IMG/VR virus record: IMGVR_UViG_3300032156_000037
Span: 1 to 38,711 of that record
DNA length: 38,711 nucleotides
Strand: one strand, 5' to 3'
Origin: a virus
Part shown: piece after piece, positions 1 to 8,224 of the stretch
Numbering within the stretch: the stretch's first letter is position 1
How the letters are laid out: every line of letters begins with the position of its first letter
The notes under the pieces: model-generated
The model's database searches: none
Told to the model about the DNA's origin: nothing
What the model saw: only the letters and a program-made list of their open reading frames with translations
Made by a program: the position numbers and the translations under genes

Positions 1-254
1 TCCAGGTCGCCATTCCCACGGCGCTCGTCTCAAGCACCCTGGCCCTGCTCGGGCGGGAGGGCATAGCGGCCCTCGTAAATCGCAGGCGCGGGAAGAAGAA
101 CGGGAACGGGGGGCCGAAGCCGGGGACTGGGGATGAATGTCTCAAGCACCGGGACAAGCTCACGGAGCATGAGACGAAGTTCGATGCCCTTGATGTGACG
201 CTCAGACGTTATGAGGGTTATTTTCAGGACATCCTCAAGAGGTTGCCGAAGTGA
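1..254 (+). CDS. C-terminal part of a membrane-anchored coiled-coil protein of the lysis module (partial)
   Basis: Only the last 83 codons lie in the window (frame starting at base 3, TGA at 252-254). The visible part opens with a hydrophobic stretch (AIPTALVSSTLALLG), followed by a basic Gly-rich linker (RRRGKKNGNGG) and a charged helix with heptad-like spacing ending KRLPK. A single membrane anchor plus a cytoplasmic helix is common in small phage lysis accessory proteins, but no family is recognised. The next gene starts at a GTG overlapping its stop, so the two are translationally coupled. The true start lies outside the window. Confidence 0.6.
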   Translation, partial: QVAIPTALVSSTLALLGREGIAALVNRRRGKKNGNGGPKPGTGDECLKHRDKLTEHETKFDALDVTLRRYEGYFQDILKRLPK

Positions 255-436
255 GAAAGATCGGGTTTGAGGCGCTGGTTCAGGAAGTGAAGATCAAATC
301 CCTGCGTACCGGCGACAAGAGCATGAGGATTACGCTTGAAGTCGATAGCCCTTCGGACAGACTCATCAACGGGATAAATGGTCTACACAAGGCGGACAAA
401 CTCATCGGCGTGGCCTTCGCGGAGACGGAACGATGA
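251..436 (+). CDS. small hypothetical protein upstream of terminase
   Basis: 61 residues, GTG start overlapping the previous stop (GTGA). The sequence is charged and alternates beta-like stretches (VKIKSLRTGDKSMRITLEV) with a short helix. It has no signal peptide and no membrane segment. Small beta-rich proteins of this kind are often found just before terminase genes, but I do not recognise the family. It overlaps the next gene by 4 bp, which supports a continuous late transcript from lysis into packaging genes. Confidence 0.7.
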   Translation: MRKIGFEALVQEVKIKSLRTGDKSMRITLEVDSPSDRLINGINGLHKADKLIGVAFAETER

Positions 437-732
437 CCGACAGTAAAAAGCGGATGCCAGCGGGTAGACCGTTCAAGAAGGGAGACCCGCGCATCAATAG
501 GCACGGTCCGGTTTCCAAAGATCGACAGGCGTTCACCGTGGAATTCAACAACGCCATCGGCACGCGAGCAGACATCCCGAAGCTCGTCGATAAACTCTGC
601 GCACTCGCCGAGCACGGTATCGAATGGGCCATGAAGGAAGTTTTTGAACGAACGCTCGGCAAGGTCAGCCAGCCCGTGAGCGGCGGCCTAACGGTTGACG
701 GCCATCTCACCATCGAGGTCATCAAGACGTGA
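433..732 (+). CDS. DUF5681-like protein, candidate small terminase subunit
   Basis: 99 residues. The N-terminal region (about residues 9-30) contains GRPFKKGDPRINRHGP, which resembles the Gly/Arg-rich signature of DUF5681, a family found beside large terminases. A helical segment follows and a beta-like tail ends TIEVIKT. Its position immediately before the large terminase, with a 4-bp ATGA overlap, suggests the DNA-recognition (small) subunit of the packaging motor. A classical HTH is not obvious, so the role is inferred from motif and position. Confidence 0.65.
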   Translation: MTDSKKRMPAGRPFKKGDPRINRHGPVSKDRQAFTVEFNNAIGTRADIPKLVDKLCALAEHGIEWAMKEVFERTLGKVSQPVSGGLTVDGHLTIEVIKT

Positions 733-1937
733 AGATCCAAGTCGGCGAACACTTCTTTCCGCTCCTCGATGACGACCATCGCTATCTCGTCCTCTGCGGG
801 GGCAGAGGTTCGGGGAAATCAGAGTTCGCCGCCCGCAAGATATTCCTTCGGTGCATGAAGGAGGGACGGCATCGCTTCCTCATCATGCGCAAGATCAGAA
901 AGACGCTGGAGCAGACCGTCATTCTCGTCATGCGGCGCGTGCTGGCCGAGAACGGCATCGCCCACGAATACAACAAGAGCGACAGGACGATCCATTTCGC
1001 CGGGCCGGCCGGGATGAACGAGCTCGTATTCGACGGATTGGACGACCCCGAGAAGATCAAATCCATCGCGGGCATCACGTCCATGTGGATCGAGGAGGCG
1101 ACGGAGTTCTCCCGAGGGGACTTCCTCAAGGTTGACCTGTGTCTACGTGAGCCCGGGCCGGGCTATCACCAGATCATGATGACCTTCAACCCCCAAGAAG
1201 CCCAAGCCCGCTGGCTCAAAGAGATGTTCTTCGGCCCGACGCCGAATGCCCAGGCCCGCGTCCATAACTCGACCGTTGACGACAACCCCATGAAGAAGCT
1301 CGATCCGGCGACATGGGCGGCCTACACCGGGACGCTCGACGCGCTCAAGGATCAGGATGAGGCGCTGTGGAAGATATCGCGCCTGGGCCTATGGGCCGCC
1401 AGGACGGGGCAAATCTACGCTTGGGACGTTACCCCACTTCCCGAACTCTCCTTCGATGAAGTGTGGTATGGCGGCGACTTCGGCTATTCCGTGAACGAGG
1501 CCGCCGTTGTCCGTATTTACCGCAAGGCCGACGAGTTCTGGCTTGAGGAAATTGTCTACCAGAAGGGCCTTACGAACCCGATGCTCGCCTCCGAGATCGC
1601 TCATGCCGGGTGTGACCGCAATGCCACGTTCTATTTCGACTCCGCCGAGCCCAAGAGTATCGAGGAGCTTCGCCACGCCGGGCTCAATGTCCGCCCGTGC
1701 GAGAAGGGGCCGGATAGCATCCGCGCCGGGATCGACTTCCTCAAGTCGAAGAAGATCCACATCGTCGAGGGGTCGCAGAATCTTTACAACGAAGCATCCG
1801 AATACTGTTGGCGCAAGGACAAGAGCGACCGCCCCCTACCTGAGCCGGTGAAGGATCGAGATCACCTGATGGACGCGGCGAGGTACGGAATTTTTACGCA
1901 TTGCGCACGCGGCGATGTCCGGGTCTGGAGCTTCTAA
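729..1937 (+). CDS. terL: terminase large subunit (PBSX/Terminase_3 type)
   Basis: 402 residues. This is the packaging motor ATPase and headful/cos nuclease acting at the portal vertex. The Walker A motif GGRGSGKS is at residues 24-31 and Walker B with the catalytic Glu pair (SMWIEEA) at about 118-124. The C-terminal RNase H-like nuclease domain shows GGDFG near residue 250, FYFDSAEP near 302 and LMDAARYG near 380, giving the expected acidic cluster. Length is normal for the PBSX family. It starts on an ATGA overlap with the small subunit candidate and ends one base before the portal start. Confidence 0.95.
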   Translation: MKIQVGEHFFPLLDDDHRYLVLCGGRGSGKSEFAARKIFLRCMKEGRHRFLIMRKIRKTLEQTVILVMRRVLAENGIAHEYNKSDRTIHFAGPAGMNELVFDGLDDPEKIKSIAGITSMWIEEATEFSRGDFLKVDLCLREPGPGYHQIMMTFNPQEAQARWLKEMFFGPTPNAQARVHNSTVDDNPMKKLDPATWAAYTGTLDALKDQDEALWKISRLGLWAARTGQIYAWDVTPLPELSFDEVWYGGDFGYSVNEAAVVRIYRKADEFWLEEIVYQKGLTNPMLASEIAHAGCDRNATFYFDSAEPKSIEELRHAGLNVRPCEKGPDSIRAGIDFLKSKKIHIVEGSQNLYNEASEYCWRKDKSDRPLPEPVKDRDHLMDAARYGIFTHCARGDVRVWSF

Positions 1938-1938
1938 C

Positions 1939-3996
1939 ATGAAGATACTCGGCTTGAATATCACGCGGGCTCCCCAGCGGAAGGAAAGCCCGACATGGCC
2001 CGCGATCCTGGCGTTTCTTGCGGGACAGGCGACGGTCTATACCCCCAAGGATTACGCGAAGCTCGCGGAGGCCGGGTATCAGAACTGCGCTCCGGCGTTC
2101 GCGGCTATCTCGCTTATCGCCCGCTCGGCGGCCGGCGTCCGGTGGTTCTCATCGCGGAAGCGGTCGGACGGGACCCTGGTCGAGCTCGATAAGAGCCGCT
2201 TCACCAACCTGCTCGCTCACCCGAACGAGTACGACGACGGATACCGATTCGTCGAGTCCATCGTCTCCTACAAACTCATGGCCGGAAACTCCTATATCCA
2301 CAAGGTCCACGGCTTACCGAGTGAGCCGCCACGCTTCCTCTACACGCTCCGGCCGGACAGGATGACGGTCAAGGCGGGCGACAGTAAGGGGCTCGTCCGG
2401 GCCTACGCCTACGAGGCGAACGGCATCAAGGTGCCGCTCGATTCCAAGGACACGCTCCACCTCAGGGACTTCCATCCGCTCCATGACTTCTACGGCCTCA
2501 GCCGGCTGGAGGTCGCCGCCACGTCCATCGACCTCTCGAACTGGTCTCAGGAATGGAATCTAAACAGCCTTCAAAACGATATGCGTATTCCCGGTGTGCT
2601 TCAGCTCAATGGCGTGAACGATGAGCAGTCGAAGAAGATTCGGGCGCAGATAAAGAACGAGCATTCCGGCGCGATGAACGTCGATAAGGCGCTCGTCCTG
2701 GAGAACCTTACCGATTCCAAGTGGACGCCGATGGCCATGACCCCCAAGGACGCGGACTGGGGCGAGGCGGAGAAGCGGAACCTCCGCCGCATCTGCGCCA
2801 TCTTCAACGTCTGGTCGGGGCTCCTGGGGGATACGGAATCGACGACCTATTCGAACTATCAGGAAGGACGGAAGGCGCTCTACCAGGAAGCTGTCCTGCC
2901 GGAGCTCGACGGGCTCAAGAATGCACTCAATTCCTGGCTCGGCCCCTTCTTCGGGGATGAAGTCCTCGACTATGACCGGGACAAGATAGAGGCGCTTCAG
3001 GAGGATCGGGGCATTAAATATGCCTATCTGAACGGGGCGAAATTCTTGACGGTGAACGAGAAGCGAGCCGAATGCGGATTCGAGGAGATTGGCCCCGAAG
3101 GCGATGTCGTTCTCGTCGGCATCGGGGATATCCCCCTGAGTGATGCCGTGGCTACGATAGGCCCTGGCGACGCCGTGGCCAAGTCTTTCCGTCCACTCAA
3201 GACGAAATCGCTCGGCGGGTTCTGGCGCGGGGAGACGGAGCGCAAGGCCCTGTGGCAGAACTTCGAACGGCGTGTCGCGGCGAAAGAGCGAGTCCTCGTC
3301 CGGGAGATGCAGTCCTACCTCAAGGCCCAAGCCGAGGGCGTCGTTGCGAAGGCGGGCCAGGGCATCGCCCTTGTCGATTCGCTCCTTAACCGGGACGAAG
3401 CCGAGAAGTCCTACGTGACCAGGTTCAAGCCCCGCTACGCGAAGCTGTTCGTGACGGCCCTCGTGGCTGGCCGGCGCATGACTGAGGGCAAGCTCTATGA
3501 CTTCGTTGACGATGACAAGGCGGACGAGCCGGGCATCAGCGACGCACTCCGCAAGAAGCTCGAAAAGCTCATCGAGGAAACGGCGAAGGTCATTACCGAT
3601 GAGACGCTGAGCGAGATTCAGGCCGTCCTGCGCGACGCGACGGGAACGAACCTGACCGTCCAGGAGATCGCCAACGCGCTCAAGGACAAGCTCATTGACC
3701 AGATGTCTCCCGTGCGGGCGCGGCGCATAGCGCGGACAGAGACGGCGATGCTTGAGAACTTCGGAAACCTTGAGGGGTTCAAAGAGATGGAGTTTGTAAA
3801 CAGAAAGATGTGGGTGGCGCAACCGACCGAATTCAGCCGCGACGCACACCTCGAGGCCGACGGCCAGGAAGTAGGCATCGATGAGACCTTCAAGGTCGGC
3901 GGCGAGGAGATGGAATATCCGTTGGACCGGACGCACGGGGCAACCGCAGGAAATATTATCAACTGCAACTGCACCGAGGCCCCGGTGGTCGAATGA
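1939..3996 (+). CDS. portal protein fused to a MuF-type (SPP1 gp7) head morphogenesis domain
   Basis: 685 residues from ATG 1939, which has GGAG eight bases upstream. An in-frame ATG at 1915 inside terL lacks a ribosome site. Residues 1 to about 400 are HK97-family portal: a clip/stem region with DWGEAEKRNLRRICAIFNV and a conserved segment around STTYSNYQEGRKALYQEA. The last 150 or so residues form a MuF domain, with RRIARTETAM, RDAHLEADGQEVGIDETF and the terminal INCNC motif. Portal and MuF are separate genes in most phages. Here one polypeptide carries both, so every portal subunit should bring a MuF domain into the capsid. No frameshift or stop separates them. Confidence 0.92.
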   Translation: MKILGLNITRAPQRKESPTWPAILAFLAGQATVYTPKDYAKLAEAGYQNCAPAFAAISLIARSAAGVRWFSSRKRSDGTLVELDKSRFTNLLAHPNEYDDGYRFVESIVSYKLMAGNSYIHKVHGLPSEPPRFLYTLRPDRMTVKAGDSKGLVRAYAYEANGIKVPLDSKDTLHLRDFHPLHDFYGLSRLEVAATSIDLSNWSQEWNLNSLQNDMRIPGVLQLNGVNDEQSKKIRAQIKNEHSGAMNVDKALVLENLTDSKWTPMAMTPKDADWGEAEKRNLRRICAIFNVWSGLLGDTESTTYSNYQEGRKALYQEAVLPELDGLKNALNSWLGPFFGDEVLDYDRDKIEALQEDRGIKYAYLNGAKFLTVNEKRAECGFEEIGPEGDVVLVGIGDIPLSDAVATIGPGDAVAKSFRPLKTKSLGGFWRGETERKALWQNFERRVAAKERVLVREMQSYLKAQAEGVVAKAGQGIALVDSLLNRDEAEKSYVTRFKPRYAKLFVTALVAGRRMTEGKLYDFVDDDKADEPGISDALRKKLEKLIEETAKVITDETLSEIQAVLRDATGTNLTVQEIANALKDKLIDQMSPVRARRIARTETAMLENFGNLEGFKEMEFVNRKMWVAQPTEFSRDAHLEADGQEVGIDETFKVGGEEMEYPLDRTHGATAGNIINCNCTEAPVVE

Positions 3997-4006
3997 GGAG
4001 ATGAAC

Positions 4007-4639
4007 ATGGCAAGCAAACTCTTGACCAAAGAATTTCCCTTCATCCTGACGAAGATGGACGAGGAGCTAGGGACGTTCACGGGATACGCCTCTGTCTGGG
4101 ACATGGTGGACAGCTGCGGAGATAGCGTCCAGCGGGGCGCGTTCAAGAAGACGCTCAAGGACAACGAGTCCTTCCCGATGCTCTGGTCTCATTACATCAT
4201 GGAGCCCCTTGGCATCATCACGGGGAAGGAAGACAAGACGGGGCTCGCCGTCGAGGGCAAGATCAACCTCGAAGTCCAGCGCGGCAGGGAAATCCGAGCC
4301 CTGATGAAACAGGGGGCCGTCAACGGCTTGAGCATCGGCTACCAGACCATGAAGGAGGACGTGGACCGGGAGAACGGGACGCACCTCCTCAAAGAGATCA
4401 AGCTCTGGGAAATCTCGCCTTGCGTCTTTCAAGCCTGCCCGGGTGCGGTCGTGGAGGGCGTGAAGAGCGAGGTCGTGAATGTCGCGGGCGAACCCGTGGA
4501 GCTATGCGAAGAATGTTCGGCACTTCTCAATAAGGAGCCGGAGCAATCCACTCTCGAAGTGAAGCCGCCTGACGATAAGGGTGAGCCGGATTTCTCTATC
4601 CACTTGCTCGACGGTTTAATTCTCAAGGTCAAGGAGTGA
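4007..4639 (+). CDS. HK97-family prohead protease (peptidase U35)
   Basis: 210 residues from ATG 4007. GAGGAG ends 6 bases before this ATG, which makes it preferable to ATG 4001. The family core is visible: GYASVWDMVDSCGDSVQRGAF, catalytic His in MLWSHYIMEPLG, and catalytic Ser in the GLSIGYQT strand. It cleaves scaffold or the delta domain of the capsid protein during prohead maturation and also itself. The acidic C-terminal tail after about residue 165 may be removed by self-cleavage. It sits directly before its presumed substrate, the capsid gene, in the standard order. Confidence 0.93.
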   Translation: MASKLLTKEFPFILTKMDEELGTFTGYASVWDMVDSCGDSVQRGAFKKTLKDNESFPMLWSHYIMEPLGIITGKEDKTGLAVEGKINLEVQRGREIRALMKQGAVNGLSIGYQTMKEDVDRENGTHLLKEIKLWEISPCVFQACPGAVVEGVKSEVVNVAGEPVELCEECSALLNKEPEQSTLEVKPPDDKGEPDFSIHLLDGLILKVKE

Positions 4640-4643
4640 AAAC

Positions 4644-5804
4644 ATGACCGAACAAGAAATGCAGGCGAAGATCGAAACGATCAACGCCGCAAACAACAAG
4701 ATCATTTCCGACTTCCAGGCCGAGAATGATCGCAAACTGAAGGGCCTGGTGACGGACGCCGCCTTCAAGGACCTCCAGGGCACGTTCGAAAGACGATTCA
4801 ACGAGGTCAACGTGGAGCTCGCCAAGGTCAAGAGCCCCATCATCGCGGCCGCCGACGGCAAGGAACCGACGCTTCACGCAAAGGCCTTCGAGAAGTTCCT
4901 CCGCAAGGGCTCGGGCGCACTCGCGCCGGATGAGATCAAGGTCATGACGATCTCCGACGCGACGACCGGCGGCTACCTGGCCCCGGCTGAGTTCACGAAC
5001 GAACTCATCAAGAACATCGTCGAGTATTCGCCGATCAGGTCCATCGCCCGCGTCGTCGGGACGACCGCCCGGTCGAAGTATTGGCCCAAGAAGACCACTT
5101 CGGCCTCCGCGTCCTGGGTAACGGAGATCGGCACCCGCGCGGAAACGACCAACCCCAAGATCGGGATCGAAGAGATTCCCACGCACGAGATGTACGCCCT
5201 GGCCAAAGTCTCAAAGCAGGACCTCGAAGACGCGCAGTTCAACATCCAAGGTTTCGTCAACGAAGAGTTCACCGAGCAGTTCGGCGTCCTCGAAGGGACG
5301 GCGTTCGTAGCCGGAGTCGGCACCACGCAGCCCGAGGGCATCCTGACCAATCCGAGCGTCACCGGGTTCACCGGCGTCACCACTTCGGCAAAGATCGTCG
5401 CGGATGACCTGAAGCAACTTTTCTTTTCAATCAAGGAACCCTATGCCAAGAACGCCACGTGGCTCTGGAAGCGGTCTTCCACCCTGGCCATCAGCCTGCT
5501 CAAGGACACGGTGAGCGGCAACTACCTGTGGCAGTATGGCTTGCAGCTGGGTGCACCCGGGAACGTTCTCGGCCGTCCGTACATCGAATGTCCGGACATG
5601 CCCGCTGAGGCGGCCAGCGCCAAGGCCGTCGCCTTCGGCGATTTCCGCCGAGGCTACATCATCATCGACCGGGTTGTGATCGAGGTCTTGGAAGACCCCT
5701 ACTCTTCCAAGAGCACGGGTTGCATCGAGTTCAGCGCCCGGAAGCGGGTCGGCGGCCAGGTCGTCCTCGCTGAGGCCATCAAGATTTACACGCTGAAGGC
5801 GTGA
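4644..5804 (+). CDS. major capsid protein, HK97 fold
   Basis: 386 residues. The first 65 or so residues form a coiled coil (EMQAKIETINAANNKII) typical of the scaffolding delta domain removed by the protease. The HK97-fold core starts near residue 75-100 with LRKGSGALAPDEIKVMT and TGGYLAPAEFTNELI. Later family landmarks are ALAKVSKQDLEDAQFN, TAFVAGVGTTQPEGIL, GRPYIECPDMP and VAFGDFRRGYIIIDR. Length and position after the protease are as expected. AGGAGAG precedes the next start, so translation continues into the decoration-type gene. Confidence 0.95.
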   Translation: MTEQEMQAKIETINAANNKIISDFQAENDRKLKGLVTDAAFKDLQGTFERRFNEVNVELAKVKSPIIAAADGKEPTLHAKAFEKFLRKGSGALAPDEIKVMTISDATTGGYLAPAEFTNELIKNIVEYSPIRSIARVVGTTARSKYWPKKTTSASASWVTEIGTRAETTNPKIGIEEIPTHEMYALAKVSKQDLEDAQFNIQGFVNEEFTEQFGVLEGTAFVAGVGTTQPEGILTNPSVTGFTGVTTSAKIVADDLKQLFFSIKEPYAKNATWLWKRSSTLAISLLKDTVSGNYLWQYGLQLGAPGNVLGRPYIECPDMPAEAASAKAVAFGDFRRGYIIIDRVVIEVLEDPYSSKSTGCIEFSARKRVGGQVVLAEAIKIYTLKA

Positions 5805-5816
5805 AGGAGAGATACC

Positions 5817-6200
5817 ATGAAAGACCTTTATCACGATCTGCTGGCCGCGTATTCAATCTATCCGGCCGCGCTGGGCGCGGCCGCGAAGACGGGAGACGCA
5901 ATCGTTGACCTCCAGGGCTACGACGGAGCCCTGATCGTTTGCGGCTCGGGCGCGTTGACAGTCGATATGCCCTTCCAGCTCATGCACGGTGACGCCGCCA
6001 ACCTCTCGGACGCGGCCGCAGTTCCCGACGCCGACCTGATCGGGACCGAGCCCACGCTCCTCCAGGCCACCGACAACGAGGTCAAGACGTTCGGCTACAT
6101 CGGCGGCAAGCGCTATCTGAGGGTCGATACCACCGCGGGAACCGGCATCGCATTCGCGGCGATCATCAAGGGCAAGCCGAGGCACGCGCCGGTCATCTGA
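5817..6200 (+). CDS. putative capsid decoration / structural protein
   Basis: 127 residues with AGGAGAG upstream. It is beta-rich, with segments DLQGYDGALIVCGSGA, NEVKTFGYIGGKRYLRV and a C-terminal GKPRHAP. The GYIGGKRYLRV...GKPRHAP pattern is shared by a widespread family of small phage structural proteins encoded just after the capsid gene. It lacks a signal peptide and membrane segments. A head-stabilising role is inferred from family and position. A strong hairpin follows, so it may close the highly expressed capsid transcript. Confidence 0.7.
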   Translation: MKDLYHDLLAAYSIYPAALGAAAKTGDAIVDLQGYDGALIVCGSGALTVDMPFQLMHGDAANLSDAAAVPDADLIGTEPTLLQATDNEVKTFGYIGGKRYLRVDTTAGTGIAFAAIIKGKPRHAPVI

Positions 6201-6226
6201 AACTGAGGCAGGTAAGTTGATTATTC

Positions 6227-6254
6227 GGGGGGAGCCCCGCGACGGGCTCCCTCC
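6227..6254 (+). terminator. strong GC hairpin after the capsid block
   Basis: An 11-bp stem (6227-6237 with 6244-6254, one G-U pair) closes a 6-base loop, CGCGAC. The downstream sequence is ATTATTCC, not a clean U-run, so this may be an inefficient terminator, an attenuator, or an RNA-stabilising 3' end for the capsid message. It lies in the largest gap of the head region (6201-6356). Confidence 0.5.
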
Positions 6255-6356
6255 ATTATTCCATCGCCGGGAGGCGCGAGAATGTTCGATGGAAGACGGC
6301 AAAATTACATATTCGATAAGACGCCCATCAAACACTTGCGGCCGGAGGTAAGGATA

Positions 6357-6632
6357 ATGCGAATCAAACTGAACGCGGATTATGCGGTATGCCTGGACGG
6401 GGTTCATCCATCATCTTTTCCGGCCGGGAGCGAGATCGATATGCCGACCCACATCGCATCCGTCCTGCTCGAAGATGGCCGGGCGGCCTTGCCATCGGAA
6501 AAGAAGATGGAGAAGACGGCCCTTGAGAACAAGATGCTCAATGGTTCGCCTGAAAACAAGGCGGCAATCGATATCCCGGAGCCGGTCATCGACCGGCAGA
6601 TCAAGGAACCCGTGCGCAGGAAGCGCACATAG
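6357..6632 (+). CDS. small hypothetical protein of the head/neck region
   Basis: 91 residues from ATG 6357 (GGAGG, 8-base spacing). An in-frame ATG at 6282 also has a GGGAGG site and would add 25 residues, so the start is ambiguous. The first half follows a pattern common to small phage proteins near the neck genes: beta strands, SFPAGSEIDMP, then ASVLLEDGRA. The second half is a charged, probably disordered tail ending RRKRT. Function is unknown. Confidence 0.7.
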   Translation: MRIKLNADYAVCLDGVHPSSFPAGSEIDMPTHIASVLLEDGRAALPSEKKMEKTALENKMLNGSPENKAAIDIPEPVIDRQIKEPVRRKRT

Positions 6633-6641
6633 GAGGCCAAC

Positions 6642-7220
6642 ATGGCTTTTTCAGACGCTGGAAACAATTCGATGCTCGATCATCTCGGGACGGAGATCAC
6701 GCACGTCGGCCTGTTCACGGCAGGGACGGCGATGACGGGCACAACGGGCGTGGCTTCGACCGACGTTCTGACCAAGGCGACGCACGGCCTTGTGGACACG
6801 GACATCATCGTCTTCACCTCGCTCACGGGCGGGACGGGCCTGAAGACGCTCAAGCCCTACTATGTCCGCGACATGAGCGGGAGCACCTTCAAGCTCGCGG
6901 GCGTCTCGGGCGGGGCGGCTCTCGACTTCACGACCGACATCACCGACGCGACATTCAAGGAGATCACCGAGATCTCCGGCGGCACGCCCGCCTATGCGCG
7001 AAAGGCCATCGCTTGGGGCGCGGCTGCGCTCGGCCTCATGGACGACTCGACCAATGGGGCGGCGTTCGATGTCCCGGCCGGCGGCGTCGTGGATTTCGTC
7101 GGCTACCACTCGGCCGTCACGGCCGGGACGCTCTACGGCGTAGACGACCTGACTCAGGAGACGTTCACCGGCCAGGGAGTTTACACGCTCACCGATGCGA
7201 AACTCAATCTGAACGCATAA
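6642..7220 (+). CDS. putative virion structural protein
   Basis: 192 residues with AGGAGG upstream. It is Gly/Thr/Ala-rich and beta-rich. It opens with SMLDHLGTEITHVGLFTAG, has GGTPAYARKAIAWGAA in the middle and a C-terminal jelly-roll-like TAGTLYGVDDLTQETF. This pattern occurs in phage structural proteins encoded among head and tail genes. It contains a spacer-like central domain (about residues 40-110) rich in Thr and Gly. The exact position in the virion is not known from sequence. Confidence 0.65.
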   Translation: MAFSDAGNNSMLDHLGTEITHVGLFTAGTAMTGTTGVASTDVLTKATHGLVDTDIIVFTSLTGGTGLKTLKPYYVRDMSGSTFKLAGVSGGAALDFTTDITDATFKEITEISGGTPAYARKAIAWGAAALGLMDDSTNGAAFDVPAGGVVDFVGYHSAVTAGTLYGVDDLTQETFTGQGVYTLTDAKLNLNA

Positions 7221-7232
7221 CAGGAGGACATC

Positions 7233-7589
7233 GTGGGACAATTCGCATTTGTCGATGGCGAGGTCGAGGTCCTCGCCGTGCCAGGGTTTTCTCTCACGCT
7301 TACTCCGAGCCGCGTGGAGGTTCATGCAAAAGATATGGACATGGTTGCGCGGCTCAAGGTCGGCGTCGTGAGGGACGCGGGCTATGACAAACCCGTCTAT
7401 CTTCTCGTGGCCGGAACCTCTATCGGAGAGTTTTCCTTCCAGGGAGTACCGATCACGGTGCCCGGGAAGGACTATGCCCTCGTCAATTCCGGCATCGCCG
7501 AGGTTGACCTGGAGATGGACATGACCGACATGGCTCCGATCAAGATTCCGTTCGCGGTTTCGGGGTTCGAGGACGCGCCGGAGGCCTGA
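7233..7589 (+). CDS. hypothetical beta-rich structural-region protein
   Basis: 118 residues, GTG start 7233 with AGGAGG ending 5 bases upstream. Predominantly beta strands (VEVLAVPGFSLTLTPSRVEV, EVDLEMDMTDMAPIKIPFAV). No signal peptide and no recognised family. The repeated strand pattern and location suggest a virion or assembly protein. It ends on a 1-bp overlap with the LuxR-type HTH gene. Confidence 0.65.
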   Translation: MGQFAFVDGEVEVLAVPGFSLTLTPSRVEVHAKDMDMVARLKVGVVRDAGYDKPVYLLVAGTSIGEFSFQGVPITVPGKDYALVNSGIAEVDLEMDMTDMAPIKIPFAVSGFEDAPEA

Positions 7590-7903
7590 TGAGACTGGCC
7601 AACGTGACCGATATCGACGCCATCCTTGCCCAGTGCCAGTCTGCCATCGAGGAGGAAATCGGTCGGGTCAGGAAAGCGATCTTGTCATCAAAGGATGAGG
7701 CGGGTTGTTCTACGCTCGTCCCGGCAGAGGTGCGGGTATTCCGACTTATGGGCCTGGGCCTGTCGGACAAGGAGATCGCGGAAGGACTTTCGGTCAGCAT
7801 GAACACCGTCCGCACCTATGCGAAGCGGTTGCACGACAAGCTCGCCATCGAGGGACGGGCGAGGCTGGCTGTCGTGGCGGCAAGGATGGAGATGGAGGCA
7901 TAG
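7589..7903 (+). CDS. LuxR/GerE-type helix-turn-helix protein inside the structural operon
   Basis: 104 residues, starting on a TGATG overlap. Residues 1-42 are a charged helix (DAILAQCQSAIEEEIGRVR). Residues 43-100 match a LuxR-type HTH: VPAEVRVFRLMGLGLSDKEI, then GLSVSMNTVRTYAKRLHDKL, with the usual E-x(7)-G-S-x-K-E-I-A and T-V-x-T-Y landmarks. No receiver or ligand domain is present. A DNA-binding fold in the middle of head/neck genes is unexpected. It could control late genes or be a repurposed virion component. The HTH call is firm but the role is inference. Confidence 0.8.
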   Translation: MRLANVTDIDAILAQCQSAIEEEIGRVRKAILSSKDEAGCSTLVPAEVRVFRLMGLGLSDKEIAEGLSVSMNTVRTYAKRLHDKLAIEGRARLAVVAARMEMEA

Positions 7904-8224
7904 ATGCCCCTGAACTGGCCGCCCGTTACCGCTCCGTCCTGGCCGCCGCCGGAGGTGGGGACGAGTCTGGAATGTTCCGACCTCCGCACCCTTGTTGCGG
8001 TGCTCAGGGATCTCGGGTTCACGCAGGCGGCCCCTACGTCGGCGGAGAATACGGCGTTCTTCAATTCGGCCCGGTGTGACCACGGCGACCGGGTGACCGG
8101 ACGGATGCTCGTTTCGCCGTCCGGCATCCGCTACCCCTTCGCCGTCTGCCGCGATGCCGCGCACCGTGACCTGCTCGTTCTCTGGCCGCCCTACTACGCC
8201 GGGGCCCTGTCGGGAGTCGAATAA
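7904..8224 (+). CDS. hypothetical protein
   Basis: 106 residues, starting directly after the HTH stop. The N-terminus is rich in Pro and Trp (NWPPVTAPSWPPP) and is followed by a compact mixed alpha/beta region (DLRTLVAVLRDLGF, RMLVSPSGIRYPFAVC). Three Cys residues occur, but not in a zinc-ribbon pattern. No family is recognised. It overlaps the long repeat protein by 1 bp, so it is part of the same translated block. Confidence 0.6.
   Translation: MPLNWPPVTAPSWPPPEVGTSLECSDLRTLVAVLRDLGFTQAAPTSAENTAFFNSARCDHGDRVTGRMLVSPSGIRYPFAVCRDAAHRDLLVLWPPYYAGALSGVE

Noticed and set aside
2560-4164. 534-codon open frame on the minus strand
   Set aside because: It is the antisense of the portal-MuF gene in GC-rich DNA. 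It has no domain pattern or ribosome site, while the + strand frame is a clear portal.
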